Shown here: in pieces, positions 62,671 to 64,000 of the stretch
Layout of the letters: each line of letters starts with the position of its first letter
Numbering within the stretch: the first letter of the stretch is position 1
Assembly (NCBI GenBank): GCA_944324285.1
Contig: CALUVR010000001.1
Span: forward strand, 1-64,000
Reading direction: 5' to 3'
Length of the DNA: 64,000 nucleotides
Source: Candidatus Gastranaerophilales bacterium
Lineage (GTDB): Bacteria; Cyanobacteriota; Vampirovibrionia; Gastranaerophilales; Gastranaerophilaceae
Translations under genes and position numbers: made by a program
The notes under the pieces: model-generated
The model's input: only the letters and a program-made list of their open reading frames with translations
Databases searched by the model: none
What the model was told of the DNA's origin: nothing

Positions 62671-63612
62671 ATGGACGAAAAACTTGATATTGTAGCTATA
62701 GGCGAAAGTTTAATAGAATTATCAAGCGATACAAGATTATCTTGCGCTGAATGTCTTTATAAATACTATGGCGGAGATGCTCTCGCAACTGCAATTGCCG
62801 CACTCAGAGCCGGCTCAAAAGTAGGCTTCATTACAAGAGTGGGTAATGATGTGTTTAAAGATTATCTTATGGATAGCTGGCAGGCTGAAGGACTTGATAT
62901 CTCGCAGGTTAAAATTGCAAATGAACAAAACGGTATCTACTTTATTGCACGTCCGCATGACGAAGAAAAAGAACTAGCCTATTATAGACGCAAGACGGCA
63001 CCTTCCAGACTTTCAATAGAAGATATTTCGGAAGATTATATAGAAAATTCCAAAGCTGTCTATTCAACCGGAAATGCTATGGCGCTTTCTTTATCTGCTG
63101 CAGAAGCTGTTTTAAAGGCATTTAAATTTGCAAAAGAAAAAAATATTACAACTGCTTTCGATCCGAATTATTCTTCAAGACTTTCTACCCCTGATGATGC
63201 AAGAGAAAATTTCAATAATATTATACCGTATGTAGATATCTTGTTTATGAACGATAAATACGACACAACTAATATCTTAGAAATTGATTCTGCGGAAAAT
63301 ATTATAAAAAGGCTTTGGGATTTAGGAAGTTCAACAGTAATAATAAAATCCAGCCAGAAGGGCGGCTATTATACCGGCTATAGCGGCAACGTCTACTTCA
63401 CGGAATTTTTTACAAAAGAGATAGTTGATACAACATGCACAGGTGATGCATTTAACGGCGGCTATCTTCATGCAATTACTAGCGGTTATACCCCGATTGA
63501 AGCTACAAAATTTGCCGCCGTAATTGCAGGATTGCAGGCTACAGGTATTGGCGCAATTAAATCTATTCCGTATAAAAATGATATAGAAGAAGCTTTGAAA
63601 GAGGTTATGTAA
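62671..63612 (+). CDS. kdgK: 2-keto-3-deoxygluconate kinase, PfkB family
   Basis: Phosphorylates KDG (or a related hexonate). Seen: DIVAIGESLIELSSDTRLS at the N-terminus, YKYYGGDALATAIAALRAG, TAFDPNYSSRL, and the ATP/catalytic motif VDTTCTGDAFNGGYL (usual DTxGAGDxF; the Ala-Gly reads Thr-Cys-Thr-Gly). 313 aa. It pairs with eda upstream (one base gap) and overlaps the csaB-like gene by one base. Exact substrate is inferred from eda. Confidence 0.85.
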   Translation: MDEKLDIVAIGESLIELSSDTRLSCAECLYKYYGGDALATAIAALRAGSKVGFITRVGNDVFKDYLMDSWQAEGLDISQVKIANEQNGIYFIARPHDEEKELAYYRRKTAPSRLSIEDISEDYIENSKAVYSTGNAMALSLSAAEAVLKAFKFAKEKNITTAFDPNYSSRLSTPDDARENFNNIIPYVDILFMNDKYDTTNILEIDSAENIIKRLWDLGSSTVIIKSSQKGGYYTGYSGNVYFTEFFTKEIVDTTCTGDAFNGGYLHAITSGYTPIEATKFAAVIAGLQATGIGAIKSIPYKNDIEEALKEVM

Positions 63613-64000
63613 TGGGAAAAAACGTTACGGTTTCAGGCTATTACGGTTTTGATAACTTCGGTGATGAAGCAATTTTAGCCTGTATTGTAGATCATCTGCG
63701 CTCAAGAGGTTCAAATGTTGCCGTTATTTCAAATAACCCTAAAAAAACATCAGCTTTATTTCAGGTATTTTCTGTTAAAAATTTTAATTTACTTGCTGTG
63801 TTTGCACTTCTTGCAAATTCAGATGTTTTGATATCCGGAGGAGGTAGTTTGCTGCAGGATACAACAAGCTTTAAAAGTCTTTTGTATTATTCTCTTGTTA
63901 TTAAAATAGCTCAACTTTTAGGAAAACCTGTTATAATTTTTGCACAGGGTATAGGTCCTCTACAGAGAGAACGCTCTGAAAAAATAGTGAAAGGTTTGCT
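63612..64000 (+). CDS. csaB: Polysaccharide pyruvyl transferase, CsaB-like (partial, cut by window edge)
   Basis: 130 residues visible. Starts ATG 63612 overlapping the kdgK stop. Seen: VTVSGYYGFDNFGDEAILAC and VLISGGGSLLQDTTSFKSLL, then KPVIIFAQGIGPLQRERSE. These match the family that adds a ketal-linked pyruvate to cell-wall glycans that anchor S-layer proteins (CsaB). 3' end lies outside the window. Confidence 0.85.
   Translation, partial: MGKNVTVSGYYGFDNFGDEAILACIVDHLRSRGSNVAVISNNPKKTSALFQVFSVKNFNLLAVFALLANSDVLISGGGSLLQDTTSFKSLLYYSLVIKIAQLLGKPVIIFAQGIGPLQRERSEKIVKGL

Noticed and set aside
1-64000. CRISPR array, prophage or insertion sequence with transposase
   Set aside because: No regularly spaced repeats, phage structural genes, integrase or transposase reading frames were found.

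Overview
The window is low-GC bacterial DNA with tightly packed genes and bacterial housekeeping genes throughout (yidC, queA, proS, nadD, def, fmt, infC, rpsU, rpiB, recG). I read it as a gut-type Gastranaerophilales (Vampirovibrionia/Melainabacteria, the non-photosynthetic sister group of Cyanobacteria). This is inference from memory: RecG carries a long N-terminal extension like cyanobacterial RecG, the pilin-like leader GFTLAEVLITLG is typical of that group, and several large proteins resemble families I know only from it. No database search was possible.

Layout. 1-4488 holds a tRNA 3' end, a tiny ORF, then yidC-queA and proS. 4489-8518 is repeat-rich, with a pilin-like gene that is out of frame at a poly-G tract, a calpain-like protein, a flippase-like membrane protein and a 590-bp element with inverted arms. 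8519-27000 is mostly chromosomal core: UDG family 4, an Na+/alanine symporter, a TPR protein, nadD-yqeK, a HerA-like/PcrA-tail protein, gmd, a PurD-like protein, a DnaJ-like protein, queE, and def-fmt-aroH. 26985-50593 is one large surface-glycan locus. It contains GDP-fucose genes (fcl, with gmd nearby), a perosamine-type aminotransferase with a methyltransferase, about ten glycosyltransferases, and a nonulosonic-acid block (PseB, NeuB-family synthase, two CMP-sugar synthetases, SDRs, an aldo/keto reductase, a TIM-barrel protein). 50700-54700 returns to core genes: tRNA-Phe beside a tRNA-derived tandem repeat, infC, a 45-aa ORF, a glycosyltransferase, rpsU, a PHP phosphatase and rpiB. 54776-57506 holds two paralogous proteins sharing an N-terminal module and a promoter-like box. 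57675-64000 has recG, a CHASE2-cyclase, eda, kdgK and the start of a csaB-like gene.

The most interesting system is a set of apparent contingency (phase-variation) tracts. Poly-G runs of 11, 10, 16 and 9 bases lie inside a pilin-like gene, a glycosyltransferase, a CMP-pseudaminate synthetase and a second glycosyltransferase. A TTGA x6 microsatellite (CAAT type on the coding strand) lies in another glycosyltransferase. Nearly all long C/G homopolymers in this AT-rich sequence fall in surface-structure genes. The pilin tract is exactly one base out of frame, as expected for an OFF state, although homopolymer sequencing error must be excluded. If real, this cell could switch its surface sugars and a pilin stochastically, as Campylobacter and Haemophilus do.

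Other notable items are an in-frame palindromic repeat inserted in queA (resembling Rickettsia palindromic elements), a galE remnant, a PurD homologue that seems to have lost catalytic residues, an ATPase-like protein without a Walker A motif, and a probable ATA start codon for infC.
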